Below, one piece after another: positions 41,618 to 50,410 of a stretch of 64,000 nt of DNA. The stretch lies in assembly GCA_900465675.1 (NCBI GenBank), contig UBJR01000018.1, forward strand, positions 1-64,000. Reading direction: 5' to 3'. Source of the DNA: Hyphomicrobiales bacterium. Lineage in GTDB: Bacteria > Pseudomonadota > Alphaproteobacteria > Rhizobiales > Rhizobiaceae. Position numbers and translations under genes: made by a program. Each line of letters starts with the position of its first letter. The stretch's first letter is position 1. Under the pieces are notes generated by a model. It saw only the letters and a program-made list of their open reading frames with translations, ran no database searches and had not been told where the DNA came from.

Positions 41618-41919
41618 GGAATGACGACCGGCTTCTGCAGTGTGCCTCGCTTGGAAGCGATTGGAAATGCTTCTCTTAAAATGCGACCCGACCGGGCAGC
41701 TTTCAAGGGCCGGCCGCCATCATATCAGACAGAGTGAGCGGGCCTTGAGGCCCTTCATTCCACAATCGGCGCCGACCTGTCACGCGCGATTGCCGGCTGA
41801 GACGACAGAGAAGGCCGCTTTTCACGCACATCCGCCAATCGATTGGCTTTTCTCAGCTCTATTTGCAAGACCTGCTTCGTTTGGCCGAACCGGTCAGGGC
41901 CTTAGATATCAAGCGAATT
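41618..41919. other. Intergenic stretch without a supported gene
   Basis: Contains the region upstream of the 245-aa gene and downstream of the SyrB-like genes. No signal recognised. Confidence 0.4.
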
Positions 41920-42465
41920 TCAGGTGTTGAACCGCGCAAGCCTTCCCCGAAGCTCTGCGTTTTCCGTAATCAGCCGCGCATGCAGCATCTGCCGCAGGCG
42001 ATAGTTCTCTGCTTCGAGTTCGGAAAGTTCGTCCGCACGCAGAACGGCAACCTGTTTTGCTCGTCGCTGCCGGACCGGCGATCGCGAAACACGTTCTGGC
42101 TTGCCGGGCTGTCTAGCGGCAGCAACGGTATGGACAACCTCATCCAGGCCGGCACTATCGGTTTGAGCGGTGCCATGCGCTAAAGCCTCACGCTGTGTCT
42201 CTCGTGCCTCTTCTTCAGCTGGTAAACTCAATGCTTGCTTTGCATTGCCTTCCGAAGACACGGACCTGTCGCGATGATCGGATGGAACCGCTTGGGGCAA
42301 GGTCTTGGCTGAAATAGCAGGCGCCGGCTCCTCGCCCCTGTCCGCTTCAGTTTCGCGCGTCAGCGCCTCAAGGTCAGTGCCGCTCCAGATGGAGGCTTTT
42401 GCGCCACGGGTTCGGCGGCGCGATTGCCTTACTTCGACAACGAAGGCTCGCTGTTGTCTTCTCAT
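41920..42465 (-). CDS. SyrB-like protein, copy 1 of 3 (181 aa)
   Basis: A long Ala/Glu/Arg-rich, probably disordered N-terminal region (about 130 residues) leads to a short C-terminal coiled coil (ELSELEAENYRLRQMLHARL, then ITENAELRGRLARF). This is the architecture of rhizobial SyrB and SyrB-like regulators, which in S. meliloti affect exopolysaccharide and symbiosis genes through the SyrM/SyrA circuit. Here the name is by similarity of layout and coiled coil only. It lies in tandem with two further copies. An AGGA site precedes its ATG. Confidence 0.65.
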   Translation of the reverse strand: MRRQQRAFVVEVRQSRRRTRGAKASIWSGTDLEALTRETEADRGEEPAPAISAKTLPQAVPSDHRDRSVSSEGNAKQALSLPAEEEARETQREALAHGTAQTDSAGLDEVVHTVAAARQPGKPERVSRSPVRQRRAKQVAVLRADELSELEAENYRLRQMLHARLITENAELRGRLARFNT

Positions 42466-42494
42466 GTCATTCCTATGTTACGTATTCGGGTCCA

Positions 42495-43073
42495 TCAGCC
42501 GCGTGTAAAACGCGCATGCATCGCCTTAAGCTGTTCGTTCTGCGCGCGCAACTTGCCAGCCAACTGGCGCCTCAATTGCCTGATCTCGTCATCCAGCTCG
42601 GCAGCTTCGGAACCCAAAGCCGGCTCAGCTTTCAACGGTCCAACGCGAGGCCGTAACTTGGACCGCTTCGCTGGCGGGGAAACCGGCGGCGTTTTCGATT
42701 TATTTGCAGGCGGCGCGCCCGTTTCGGCGGTATTGGCTTGCGGCTGTTGAGCCCCTCCGCCTGGCGCACGAGCATTTTGCTTTGGCTGCCTGACCGGGGG
42801 CGGGGGCGTTGTCTCGCCAGCGATTACTGCCAATGGCGTCTTGCCAGTCTCTGTCCCATCACCAACAGCTGGCGTATTCCCCGCAGAACGACCCTCGTCC
42901 ATGCTGCTGTTGGTCGAGGGGGACTGAAGGTCGACCAGGGTCTGTGGCGACGCAGGAACCTGCACCGTCTTGTCGGCAGGATCCTCATGCAGGACGGGAT
43001 CCTCTTCGCCGATCTCCCTGTTCGCATCGCGGCGCGAGATGAACTGGCCCAGAAGTTTCCATGGTGATTTCAT
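42495..43073 (-). CDS. SyrB-like protein, copy 2 of 3 (192 aa)
   Basis: Same layout as its downstream neighbour: a long Pro/Ala/Thr-rich low-complexity region (PPPPVRQPKQNARAPGGGAQ is representative) and a C-terminal coiled coil (AELDDEIRQLRRQLAGKLRA, then QNEQLKAMHARF). The first residues (MKSPWKLLGQFISRR) differ from copy 1. The start could also be six codons upstream. The gap to copy 1 is 29 bases, so these two are probably one transcript. Confidence 0.65.
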   Translation of the reverse strand: MKSPWKLLGQFISRRDANREIGEEDPVLHEDPADKTVQVPASPQTLVDLQSPSTNSSMDEGRSAGNTPAVGDGTETGKTPLAVIAGETTPPPPVRQPKQNARAPGGGAQQPQANTAETGAPPANKSKTPPVSPPAKRSKLRPRVGPLKAEPALGSEAAELDDEIRQLRRQLAGKLRAQNEQLKAMHARFTRG

Positions 43074-43180
43074 GTAATATACCCCGAACACATTGCAGCC
43101 GGGGCCGCGGCGCGAACCCGGTTGCCAGACCTTAGGGATCTAGGATCGACGGCAGCCTGAGCAACCGCCGTCGCTGGTAA

Positions 43181-43437
43181 TTACTTAACGCCGAGCTTCT
43201 TGCGAAGGTCGACATTTTCGGCGCGGAGCTTGTCACCGAGCTGCTTGCGCAGGCGCTTGTTCTCGTCTTCGAGCTTCAGGAGTTCGGTCATCTCATCGGC
43301 GGCGGAAGAAATCGCGACCGTCGCAGCAGTCTGGGCCGCAGCGCGCTTGCTGCCCAGCCTGTGGTACGTCGTAGAGGCAAAGCCAAGGTGGAGGGTCCAA
43401 AGGTTGACGGGCGCATTTTCACCTGACCGTGCGCAAC
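43181..43437 (-). pseudogene. SyrB-like copy 3, truncated
   Basis: The C-terminal coiled coil is perfectly readable: ADEMTELLKLEDENKRLRKQ, then LGDKLRAENVDLRKKLGVK, then a TAA stop. It is the best match of the three to the SyrB-like consensus. Upstream, after about 20 further codons, the frame loses its Lys/Pro/Ala-rich character and no start is found. The N-terminal half has been lost or shifted out of frame. Confidence 0.6.
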
Positions 43438-43805
43438 CGGTCGATCGATGCGTCCGCTGTGAAAGAGACCGGAAGGAACGAGGTCGCCTCCGGACAAGAT
43501 TCGCTTGCTAGTCATTCTGCCGTCCAAGCGGCTCGATTGACTCTGCGCGTTGGACAGCAACTTGGAACGCGCAGCTGAGTCGATCCAAGCGCGGCATTCT
43601 CCGCTCCACAAGCATTCCGCAATAGGTTTAAATTCGGGTGAAAGCCGTGCCGTTTTGAGACACCTCTCTTGTACGAGCGTAAGGATGCAATACGCCATGT
43701 CATCTTGGTGTGAATGCGGGCCGGTATGGTTTCGCGCGATAATCCGGCCTTTTACCCCAATATGAGGCAATAGATCGGGAGCAAACTATTGTATCGAAAC
43801 GGGTC
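43438..43805. other. Intergenic stretch without a supported gene
   Basis: A 160-codon minus-strand frame covers this area and the SyrB relic in another phase. It has no start signal or family features. Nothing else seen. Confidence 0.4.
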
Positions 43806-44038
43806 ATGCGCGCCGGGCTCTACCAAGTCGTCCATTCGATCTTCGCCGTTACCGTCACGGCGGTATTTCTGGCATCGATATCGCGCCATTCGTCTCGGCA
43901 GGGTTCGTGGTGGTAGCTGTCGTATACGGGGGATGGTCGATCTGGCATCTGGTGCCACTTTGCCATCTTTCCCTAATTGCAGGAGCGATCTACTTGGTCG
44001 GACCCGCATTCCGCAAGCCGCGCTTCTCCCTGACGTGA
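43806..44038 (+). pseudogene. Frameshifted small membrane protein
   Basis: One frame starts MRAGLYQVVHSIFAVTVTA and stops. A second frame continues with two good membrane helices (APFVSAGFVVVAVVYGGWSI, PLCHLSLIAGAIYLVGPAF) to a TGA at 44038. Joining them gives a plausible three-helix protein of about 75 residues. Low confidence without a homologue. Confidence 0.35.
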
Positions 44039-44040
44039 CA

Positions 44041-44631
44041 TCAGACACCTCGCCATACTGGCTGCGTCCTAGCGTTTACCTTGAAGCTTAATATCAACAG
44101 CGGGTTATCGTCCGGGTTGGCTACTAGGACCGAGGACGTCTTGCGCAAACGCCGCATGACGATGCTGGATTGCGTTTCACGCGTGCGGCTCGAACGGATT
44201 TCAAGATCGATCCCCGCATCGACAAGGTCACTATTGTGCTCAGTTCCGACCACCTCAACGGAAACATCCGGATAGCGCTTGAGAAAATTTTAAACCGTCC
44301 GGGTGACGACGAGCTCAACGAATGGCGTCGGACATCCCAGCCGGGCAAGCCCCTGCGGCCGCTCCTGCGCGCTGATGACTGCATTTCTCGCGTCCTCGGC
44401 GGCCTGCAGGATCGCGACGCAGGGTTCATATAAAGCTCTTCCGATCTCCGTTACGTGAAAATTGCGCGTTGAGCGCTCTATCAGCCGCGCGCTCAACTCA
44501 TCCTCAAGTTTCTGGATGCGAATACTGAGTTTCGACCTTGCAATGCCAAGGCTGCGGCTGGCTGCCGAATAACCGCCATGGGCGACGACAGCGGTGAAGT
44601 ATCGACGGTCATTCAGTTCGTTGACCGACAT
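44041..44631 (-). pseudogene. LysR-family regulator with in-frame stop and truncation
   Basis: The N-terminal helix-turn-helix is intact (NDRRYFTAVVAHGGYSAASR, LGIARSKLSIRIQKLEDEL). The ligand domain begins, but a TAA at 44290-44292 interrupts it. The same frame then resumes as FLKRYPDVSVEVVGTEHNSD, LVDAGIDLEIRSSRT and VMRRLRKTSSVLVANPDD before losing homology. A normal LysR protein has about 300 residues; the last third is missing. The nonsense codon and the truncation both argue for loss of function. Confidence 0.75.
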
Positions 44632-44860
44632 TGCTGTCTGGATTTCGACGCACCGGTGCGGGTTCTCGTCCACGCCAGCGTTGCGCCTTCAAGATGTTCA
44701 GCTCATCAACGTCAAGCCCAAGTGCTTGGCATCGTTAAGCGAATACCTCTCAGCACGAACCGCGGACCAAAACAATGATCTTTGGTTGCTTCCGTTTTTG
44801 CGGCCGGTAGATTAACGCTAGCCGTAATTGCGGTACATCACCTTACGGAAGGCGTACAGT

Positions 44861-45190
44861 TTGAGCGACGAACACGAGAGATTGGCTGAAAAGAAAGCCG
44901 CCCTTCTTTCAGCTATGGCCAATCCCAACCGGCTAAAGATCTTGCTGGCGTTGTCGAGGGGCGAAACATCCGTGGGCAATCTTGAGCAGTATGTTGAGCT
45001 TTCGCAATCAGCGCTCTCCCAGCACCTCTCCAAGCTTCGGCACGACAAATTGGTCTCCACGAGACGGAGCGCCCAGACCATTTACTACGCGACACGCGAT
45101 CCTCGCGTTCTCAAGATGCTTTCGGTTCTGGAAGAGATTTTCGTCCAGAACCAACGGGGCGGCAGACACGCGCAATCGTCCGGCAAATGA
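44861..45190 (+). CDS. ArsR-family (NolR-like) winged-helix regulator
   Basis: The TTG at 44861 follows a GGAAGG site and gives 109 residues. The winged helix has the ArsR order: AALLSAMANPNRLKILLALS, then ETSVGNLEQYVELSQSALSQ, HLSKLRHDKLVSTRR and the wing AQTIYYATRD. The SQSALSQHLSKLR recognition helix and lack of metal-binding Cys resemble NolR/BigR-type regulators of rhizobia. Target unknown; flanked by a decayed LysR gene and a gene-poor stretch. Confidence 0.85.
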   Translation: MSDEHERLAEKKAALLSAMANPNRLKILLALSRGETSVGNLEQYVELSQSALSQHLSKLRHDKLVSTRRSAQTIYYATRDPRVLKMLSVLEEIFVQNQRGGRHAQSSGK

Positions 45191-45878
45191 CCAACACTTG
45201 CAATCTCGCAGATTGTATTTCGCGTTCGCAACACGTTCTCACATTTGTCACTCCCTATATTCTTTCTTGCTAATTTTCGTTGCGGCAGCCGATGACAGGG
45301 ATGTCCGTGAGAGGCCTTGGCGAATTCGCTTGAGACTGATGCGGGGGGCTGCCATCCGGGGCAAGATGCTGTGCCAAGACCGTCGCGCTTGATATGAAAC
45401 CATCCTCGGGTCAAAATCTCGCATGGCCGATTGAAACGTTGCTGGGAGCGTTCAGCACTGTCAACCAGAGATTGGCGAAGGCGAATTCTCTGGTTGTTCG
45501 GCAGATCCGCGAATGTTGAAAGACTATTCGATATGCAGGAAGCGGCGGCTCCGGGGATCTTCACCCCGCCCAACGCGAAAGCGGCGGCGAGCATCGGGCG
45601 GGGTGAGCAACGGCAACGCAACATGCCGTAACGAGGACCGTTCAACGAGCCTATCGTCACCGCATCCTGTTAAGTCGGGTTAAGCCTTCATCGAGGATCA
45701 AGGTAGCGGGATCAGGTCTGCAGATTAAAAGCATAGCGGCGGGAAACGAACTGTCCATCGATCGCATGCCGATGACCGCTTTGAAATTGCTAAACCGGGT
45801 ATTGCTGACGCTATCGATCGGCATCGACCGCGACCCTCTTGGCAGTAGATCGAGCTGAACACCATCCACAGGCGCCAT
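45191..45878. other. Gene-poor stretch after the ArsR gene
   Basis: About 690 bases. A 73-codon minus-strand frame begins directly after the stop of the next small gene (TAAATG), but its translation has no recognisable character and no ribosome binding site of its own. I do not call it. Confidence 0.4.
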
Positions 45879-46004
45879 TTAGGGATCGGCTTTGCCGGAG
45901 CCGCCGTTCGGTCCCGCAACCGCATGTTCGAGCAGCTTCAGCAACCCTGCAATAATCAGGACGACAGCAAATGCAATTGGTACTCCGACAGTCAGCATGA
46001 ACAT
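45879..46004 (-). CDS. Small membrane protein (41 aa)
   Basis: MFMLTVGVPIAFAVVLIIAG, then LLKLLEHAVAGPNGGSGKAD: one membrane helix with a short cytoplasmic Gly/Lys tail. A GGGGGAG site precedes the ATG. Its size and topology are similar to small subunits of transporters or to independent stress microproteins, but no partner is adjacent. Confidence 0.5.
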   Translation of the reverse strand: MFMLTVGVPIAFAVVLIIAGLLKLLEHAVAGPNGGSGKADP

Positions 46005-46194
46005 CGACGCTCCCCCACCGCTTATCTTGTCAGTTTTGCCGTGCCTGACGAGAATACAACCGGGCCATACGACTTAAGCCGAATGGGATGCCTGTAACCG
46101 CTTCTCGCTACGATCACGCCGTTATCCCCCTGATAGCCAAGATGTGCTGCACCGAATTTGCGCGATTGTGACGTCGTGGCATGCAGGAGGAAAC

Positions 46195-46464
46195 ATGACG
46201 ATTTTGCGTTTGGCATTCTGTTTGATCGGTGCGTCTTTTGTGGTTGCCGCTGGCCTGATCCACTATGCGCTTTCTCACCCCGCTACCGTTGGCATAGCCG
46301 AGATCGATACGGTTTGTTGCACACATGTCCAGCAGCAACTGTTCATATGGTTCACCTTGCTTTGCACAGCAACGCCAGGAGCGGGCTGTCATTGTCTGGG
46401 CAAGCCACCTGTGGGAATGGCACGAGGTGTAGGGCCGGGTAATCCCACCGTAGAATTGCCGTGA
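46195..46464 (+). CDS. Small exported or membrane protein, doubtful C-terminus (89 aa)
   Basis: The ATG at 46195 has an excellent GGAGGAAAC site, and the product starts with a signal-like helix (MTILRLAFCLIGASFVVAAG) followed by LIHYALSHPATVG. From about residue 40 it becomes Cys-rich and irregular (CCTHVQQQLF, CTATPGAGCHC), which may mean a frameshift. The N-terminal part is probably genuine. Confidence 0.45.
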   Translation: MTILRLAFCLIGASFVVAAGLIHYALSHPATVGIAEIDTVCCTHVQQQLFIWFTLLCTATPGAGCHCLGKPPVGMARGVGPGNPTVELP

Positions 46465-46534
46465 GTTCGATAGCATGCTTACTTAATTTCTGGCAGCACC
46501 GCAGCCGCCGGTTTCGCCCCAGGGCAGGCCTAGG

Positions 46535-46566
46535 ACCCGCCGCGAAACCCTCACGGTGGGTCTTTT
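46535..46566 (+). terminator. Intrinsic terminator
   Basis: ACCCGCCG / CGGTGGGT stem (one G-T pair) followed by TCTTTT. It lies about 70 bases after the doubtful 89-aa gene and could serve it. Confidence 0.5.
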
Positions 46567-46640
46567 GCATTGGAATGCACTCCCGCCGGGCCTACCTCGT
46601 AGCTAAGTGCACCGATCTATCCCCAACAACTGCCGTATTC

Positions 46641-46918
46641 ATTGGGCGACAGCGGAGGCCGCAGGGCGCTCCTTGTACGCGCCGCAGCGACATTACCTGC
46701 ACATTCGCCATGGGCACCAGCTGGAGGCGCTCCATTTCGTAGCGGACTAGAACTTCGCCGCACCGCGTTCGCGCAAAGGAAGCGGACGCTCGCGTCAGCC
46801 CGGCCTGCACCGCAACGTCGTAATCGTGGCGATGGCAAACAAGCTCGCCCGCATTGCCTGGGCCGTATTGCGAAAGGAACGTCCATTCGATCGCGCGTGG
46901 GGCGCCATCACAGCGTAA
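46641..46918 (+). mobile_element. IS110-family transposase remnant
   Basis: The end NVVIVAMANKLARIAWAVLR, then KERPFD and a stop, matches the C-terminus of IS110-type transposases. In another frame upstream, GDSGGRRALLVRAAATL corresponds to the GDxxLRrxLvxxA element that precedes it. The RuvC-like N-terminal half is missing and there is at least one frameshift. A dead fragment. Confidence 0.65.
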
Positions 46919-47158
46919 GAAGATCGGCTGCGTTTATCTGCAGCCCATGATGTTTGCGAGAAGGACCATAGATGGCCTGACAGTTGACCGGCGTACGGAA
47001 AGCCCAGCAGTGCAAATGGCTTGAAGCCGTGTTGATTATTGAGGCTCCGGACGTGCGGATATCCATCTTGGCCACTGCATGACCGTGAGACCGAATACGT
47101 TGAAGAAGACTGTTCAGGGTTCTAAAAAATCTACTTGCAAAAAGGGCGGGCCATGCGT

Positions 47159-47230
47159 TTGCGCTGAAAGCTGACCCGGGATTTGCACTGAGAAGTCTGC
47201 CGCAGTCCGGCGTCAGCTTTCAGCGCAAAT
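47159..47230. repeat. 18-bp perfect inverted repeat downstream of hipA
   Basis: Arms TTTGCGCTGAAAGCTGAC (47159-47176) and its exact reverse complement (47213-47230) are separated by 36 bases. There is no T-run, so it is not a standard terminator. It may form an mRNA 3' hairpin after hipA or mark an element boundary. Confidence 0.8.
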
Positions 47231-47260
47231 CATCACCTCGTCTGATCATCGAGGTTTTAG

Positions 47261-48541
47261 CTATGCTGAAACAACTTCTCGCACGAGGGAGAGTGTGGAC
47301 AAGCGAGAAAGAAGTTTGCCCTTCATTTCAGAGGGTAAGGGCGCTTCGTCGATTATCGGTGGCCAAGAGTGAACCGCTTTTCGAACGGTATCGATGACTT
47401 GATCAATTATCACCTTTGGTGCGACCTTGAGCGCACCCGCCGCCCGCTCGAACCTGCGTAATCCGACTAGATTTGGATCTTTCGTCCCTCCAAATTCCAG
47501 GGCCATCTTCGCATCACCATAAAGGAATGTCGGCACTATATCATAGGCGGGCGTCAGAGTTATTTCTCCGCTCCGGGGATACAAGAATGACCAGTTTTTC
47601 AAGTGAGCGTCGCCGTTTCCAAGCAGCAAATTGACCACGATACGCCGTACGCTCTCTAGAAGCTCCCCCCTGCCGTCGTAGCAAAACCGCTGAACGATGT
47701 TCATGACGGTTGCCTCATTGGCCTTGGTGTATTTCTGATCCCCCATCGCGCCGACAATCTGGGCAAAGTCTTCGGACTGTATTCGTTGGCCCTCTGGTCC
47801 CCGGTCAAATCTCTCGAGGGAAAGGGAGCGCTGGCCTTTTAACAGATACTCGGCAGCGATTCCGTCTATCTTCTCCTGTGCAATCAAATCCGCGTTCGCG
47901 ACGCGCACGCCGACGGCTGCAGCAAGTCTAAGCGCGGTCCACTCCGCTTCTGGAAGAAATGCGTGCTGGGGAGATGGGGTCTTGAGTATGAGATGGCCGT
48001 CTCCGGTTTTCGCAGGGATTGTCAACGCAGCCCGCTTTGTCGCTGAGAATTTCAGCTGCACACCTGCAAGAGAGAATCTGATCTCTTCAGAAGGAGCAGG
48101 TTTGGTCGCCGGTTGCTTGTCTACTCGCGCCGCAAGCGCTGGACTGCCTGCCTCCAGGCGAGCAATCAGCGCGCCGGGCAAGTCCTCGCCTAGTTTTGCC
48201 AACACATCGAAATTGTCAAACGCTCCAGCACCGAATTCCTTCTCGACGAGCTCCCGGAGCGCACCTTCTGGCAGAAGGTTTTGAAAGAAGGAAGGTAACG
48301 AGCCACCAAACATTACCTTATCTCCCGTCGCCCTCAAGCGAGCGACGGTTTCTTCCTCATTTGCACCTCGCCATGAGACACTGACAAGCGGACGCTCCTT
48401 GCCAAGAGCGATGTAACCATCGTCAACGAAGAATCTAACCGTCCCTGATGGCTCACGTATCAATGATCCAACTCGCAGCTCCTTCCCTGGCGCTACCGCG
48501 AACGTGATCCCTATCAACCCGGCCCGGTTAACGATCAGCAT
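47261..48541 (-). CDS. hipA: HipA-type serine/threonine kinase toxin
   Basis: The 426-residue protein has the HipA N-terminal subdomain (GSLPSFFQNLLPEGALRELV), the central signature FSLAGVQLKFSATK, and the kinase catalytic segment NLLLGNGDAHLKNWSFL with metal-binding TPAYDIVPT. HipA kinases phosphorylate tRNA synthetases or related targets and slow growth. The ATG at 48541 is preferred because it has a GAGGAAGG site; an ATG 15 codons earlier exists. It overlaps the antitoxin gene by 14 bases. A long inverted repeat lies just downstream. Confidence 0.93.
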   Translation of the reverse strand: MLIVNRAGLIGITFAVAPGKELRVGSLIREPSGTVRFFVDDGYIALGKERPLVSVSWRGANEEETVARLRATGDKVMFGGSLPSFFQNLLPEGALRELVEKEFGAGAFDNFDVLAKLGEDLPGALIARLEAGSPALAARVDKQPATKPAPSEEIRFSLAGVQLKFSATKRAALTIPAKTGDGHLILKTPSPQHAFLPEAEWTALRLAAAVGVRVANADLIAQEKIDGIAAEYLLKGQRSLSLERFDRGPEGQRIQSEDFAQIVGAMGDQKYTKANEATVMNIVQRFCYDGRGELLESVRRIVVNLLLGNGDAHLKNWSFLYPRSGEITLTPAYDIVPTFLYGDAKMALEFGGTKDPNLVGLRRFERAAGALKVAPKVIIDQVIDTVRKAVHSWPPIIDEAPLPSEMKGKLLSRLSTLSLVREVVSA

Positions 48542-48869
48542 CGAGGCCTTCCTCGCCGGTTTCGCTGTCGTCGATGAATACTTCATCGAAAACAGTCGGC
48601 AGGTCGTAGGCCGGTGCTATCTGACGGTCACGAATGCCAATTATTGCTTGCACATCGGCAAGTCTGTCATTTGGCACGAACATCAGCGTTAGCCCCAATG
48701 CTGCTCCGATCTCGTTGAGGAAGTCTACCGTGCTATTGGACTTACCATTTTCGAGCTCGCTGATACGAGCGGGGTTCTTTCCTGTTCTCTGTGCAAGATC
48801 GTGGATACGCAGCCCTCGCTTCCTGCGAAAACTCGATACCTGTCTTCCGATCTCAGTCTTGATACTCAT
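48528..48869 (-). CDS. hipB: HipB-type XRE antitoxin
   Basis: The 113-residue protein starts MSIKTEIGRQVSSFRRKRGL and has an XRE helix-turn-helix with the antitoxin pattern TGKNPARISELENGKSNSTV, then DFLNEIGAALGL. The C-terminal half is acidic (VFIDDSETGEEGLDA) and would contact HipA. It precedes hipA with translational overlap, the usual order. The start at 48869 is favoured over an upstream ATG inside the AT-rich operator region. It should repress its own operon. Confidence 0.92.
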   Translation of the reverse strand: MSIKTEIGRQVSSFRRKRGLRIHDLAQRTGKNPARISELENGKSNSTVDFLNEIGAALGLTLMFVPNDRLADVQAIIGIRDRQIAPAYDLPTVFDEVFIDDSETGEEGLDADR

Positions 48870-48881
48870 TCGATAAGCCGA

Positions 48882-48944
48882 AAATATCATATAATATTTC
48901 TTTTTATCGAACACTCGTGTTTCTGTCAATTTCTATATAGAGAA
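48882..48944 (-). promoter_or_regulatory. AT-rich hipBA promoter/operator region
   Basis: Two dyads lie within the 80 bases upstream of hipB: AAATAT-CATATA-ATATTT (48882-48899) and TTCTATATAGAGAA (48931-48944). The stretch is far more AT-rich than the rest of the window, which suits a HipB-bound promoter. Confidence 0.55.
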
Positions 48945-49099
48945 TCTTACGTGATATTTTTCTATAAAACGAAAAAATCTTCGCCGCATCGACCTGCTGC
49001 ATCTTCGCGCGCCCCGCCCTACCCCTGCGGAGCACCTCTCTGTCAGATCGCCATCTTTAATCGAGGGAGGTCGTCGGGCAACACGTTCATCCCGGCCGC

Positions 49100-49432
49100 T
49101 TGAGCCGCTTCGACAAACGCCACCTGGATCACGAAGTTCGCATCGAGATCCGAGGCCGCCCATCAGTTCGCCTCCTCCGCGAGCGGCGCGGTCAGTTTCG
49201 GAGGCTCGCGGTGAACGACGTCTACTCGAAAGCGTCGCGAGTTCTCGACAGCGAAGAGCTGACGAAGGTCGAGCCAAACCACAAGAAGCGGACGGAGGTG
49301 AAGGCGATGATCGCGCTCGTCCAAGAGCAGCGATCACGCCTTGAGAAGTTGAGGCAGGAACAGGAGGACTACTCTGCCGCCCAAGACGAGTCGTGGGAGG
49401 CGGATCATTTTCCGGACGGCGTCTCGGCCTAG
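49100..49432 (+). CDS. Possible small charged protein (110 aa)
   Basis: A TTG-started frame encodes a highly charged, helical protein (SKASRVLDSEELTKVEPNHK, ALVQEQRSRLEKLRQEQEDY) with a coiled-coil-like C-terminal half. There is no ribosome binding site and no recognised family. The opposite-strand frame (179 codons) is Arg/Ser-rich shadow sequence. Kept as a low-confidence gene. Confidence 0.3.
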   Translation: MSRFDKRHLDHEVRIEIRGRPSVRLLRERRGQFRRLAVNDVYSKASRVLDSEELTKVEPNHKKRTEVKAMIALVQEQRSRLEKLRQEQEDYSAAQDESWEADHFPDGVSA

Positions 49433-49515
49433 AGGCTAGGCCCCGAAGACGGCTCGATCCTAGACAGGTCAACCTGGCTTTGCATTGTTGATACCGCGCC
49501 GTGGCAGCTCATTTA

Positions 49516-50280
49516 TTACAGCAAACTGCCTTGGCTCGGCTCGCTATCGACGTCAGCTACCGATGCTGCTCCTCGCCTAACCATCTCGGTTTCGGCGGTA
49601 AATCGGACATCTCGATCACGATCCATCAAGAACTGCTCGACGACCTTAGAGTCTATCAAATCCCAAGACTTACCGCGGTCAGGTCCGGATGGCACCCGGG
49701 GCAGAAGTCCCGGCTCAGCACTCCACGCGAGCAGCCGTTCAATTGACGACACGTTGAGCATGTCGCGAAGATGGTGCGCGGTGACGTAGGCGTCCGGCAT
49801 AGCCCGATGAGCTGGAAGTCCTAGCTGGTGGATAAGGCCTTCAGGCATTCGCTGGTAGCGAAGCATCTGGTTCGAAAATCGTTGCAGATGCGGCCATAAC
49901 CTCATCGCGCATTTCCACGTGCATATCCATTGCGCGCCGCCCGTCAGGCGTGGGGTGCAGTAACGCTGCTCGAAACTGGCGCGGTGGGCAGCCAACGCGA
50001 CAACCGGTCGGGTGGGCTGAAGCACCGAAGCTGCGACTTCCTTCCATAGAGGCGCGCCCGCCACATCGCTATCACGGATATGGTGGACGGCCATCGTTTC
50101 GGCGGAAATCGGACGGCCTGGATTGACCAGGAGCGAACCGCGCTCGAGATCGAGCTGCCAGCGACCGTCGTCCGTTTGTATCACATCCTGCCAGCCGATT
50201 TCGCACACGTCATGCGGACCGTTGCCACTAGTCTCGAGGTCGATCACGCGGACAATGGTCTGTTTTGATATCTGGGCCAT
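49516..50280 (-). CDS. DEDD-type 3'-5' exonuclease (DNA polymerase III epsilon-like)
   Basis: The start MAQISKQTIVRVIDLETSGN carries the first DxE motif. The second is ALAAHRASFEQRY, where the usual Asp is Glu. The third is HRAMPDAYVTAHHL with its His and Asp. This gives a DEDDh nuclease of 254 residues. Similar stand-alone DnaQ-like proteins occur on rhizobial plasmids; the substrate (DNA or RNA) is unknown. An upstream extension to 50382 is open but not conserved-looking. The D-to-E replacement in motif II may reduce activity. Confidence 0.85.
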   Translation of the reverse strand: MAQISKQTIVRVIDLETSGNGPHDVCEIGWQDVIQTDDGRWQLDLERGSLLVNPGRPISAETMAVHHIRDSDVAGAPLWKEVAASVLQPTRPVVALAAHRASFEQRYCTPRLTGGAQWICTWKCAMRLWPHLQRFSNQMLRYQRMPEGLIHQLGLPAHRAMPDAYVTAHHLRDMLNVSSIERLLAWSAEPGLLPRVPSGPDRGKSWDLIDSKVVEQFLMDRDRDVRFTAETEMVRRGAASVADVDSEPSQGSLL

Positions 50281-50410
50281 CCGCCATCCGAAGCACCTGC
50301 CGATCATAGCTGTTCTCATCGCACTCGAACCCAATCTTCGAGCGCGGTCGCCGCGTTCCTGAATTGAATTAGGGCCAGGCACGGTTTCCTACAAGTTCGG
50401 CTGCTAACCA

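Noticed and set aside
45657..45878. 73-codon frame beginning at TAAATG after the 41-aa gene
   Set aside because: The overlap is suggestive, but the translation has no coherent structure and the stop is followed by unrelated sequence.
48933..49472. 179-codon minus-strand frame upstream of hipB
   Set aside because: Arg/Ser/Pro-rich shadow composition that runs through the AT-rich hipBA control region.
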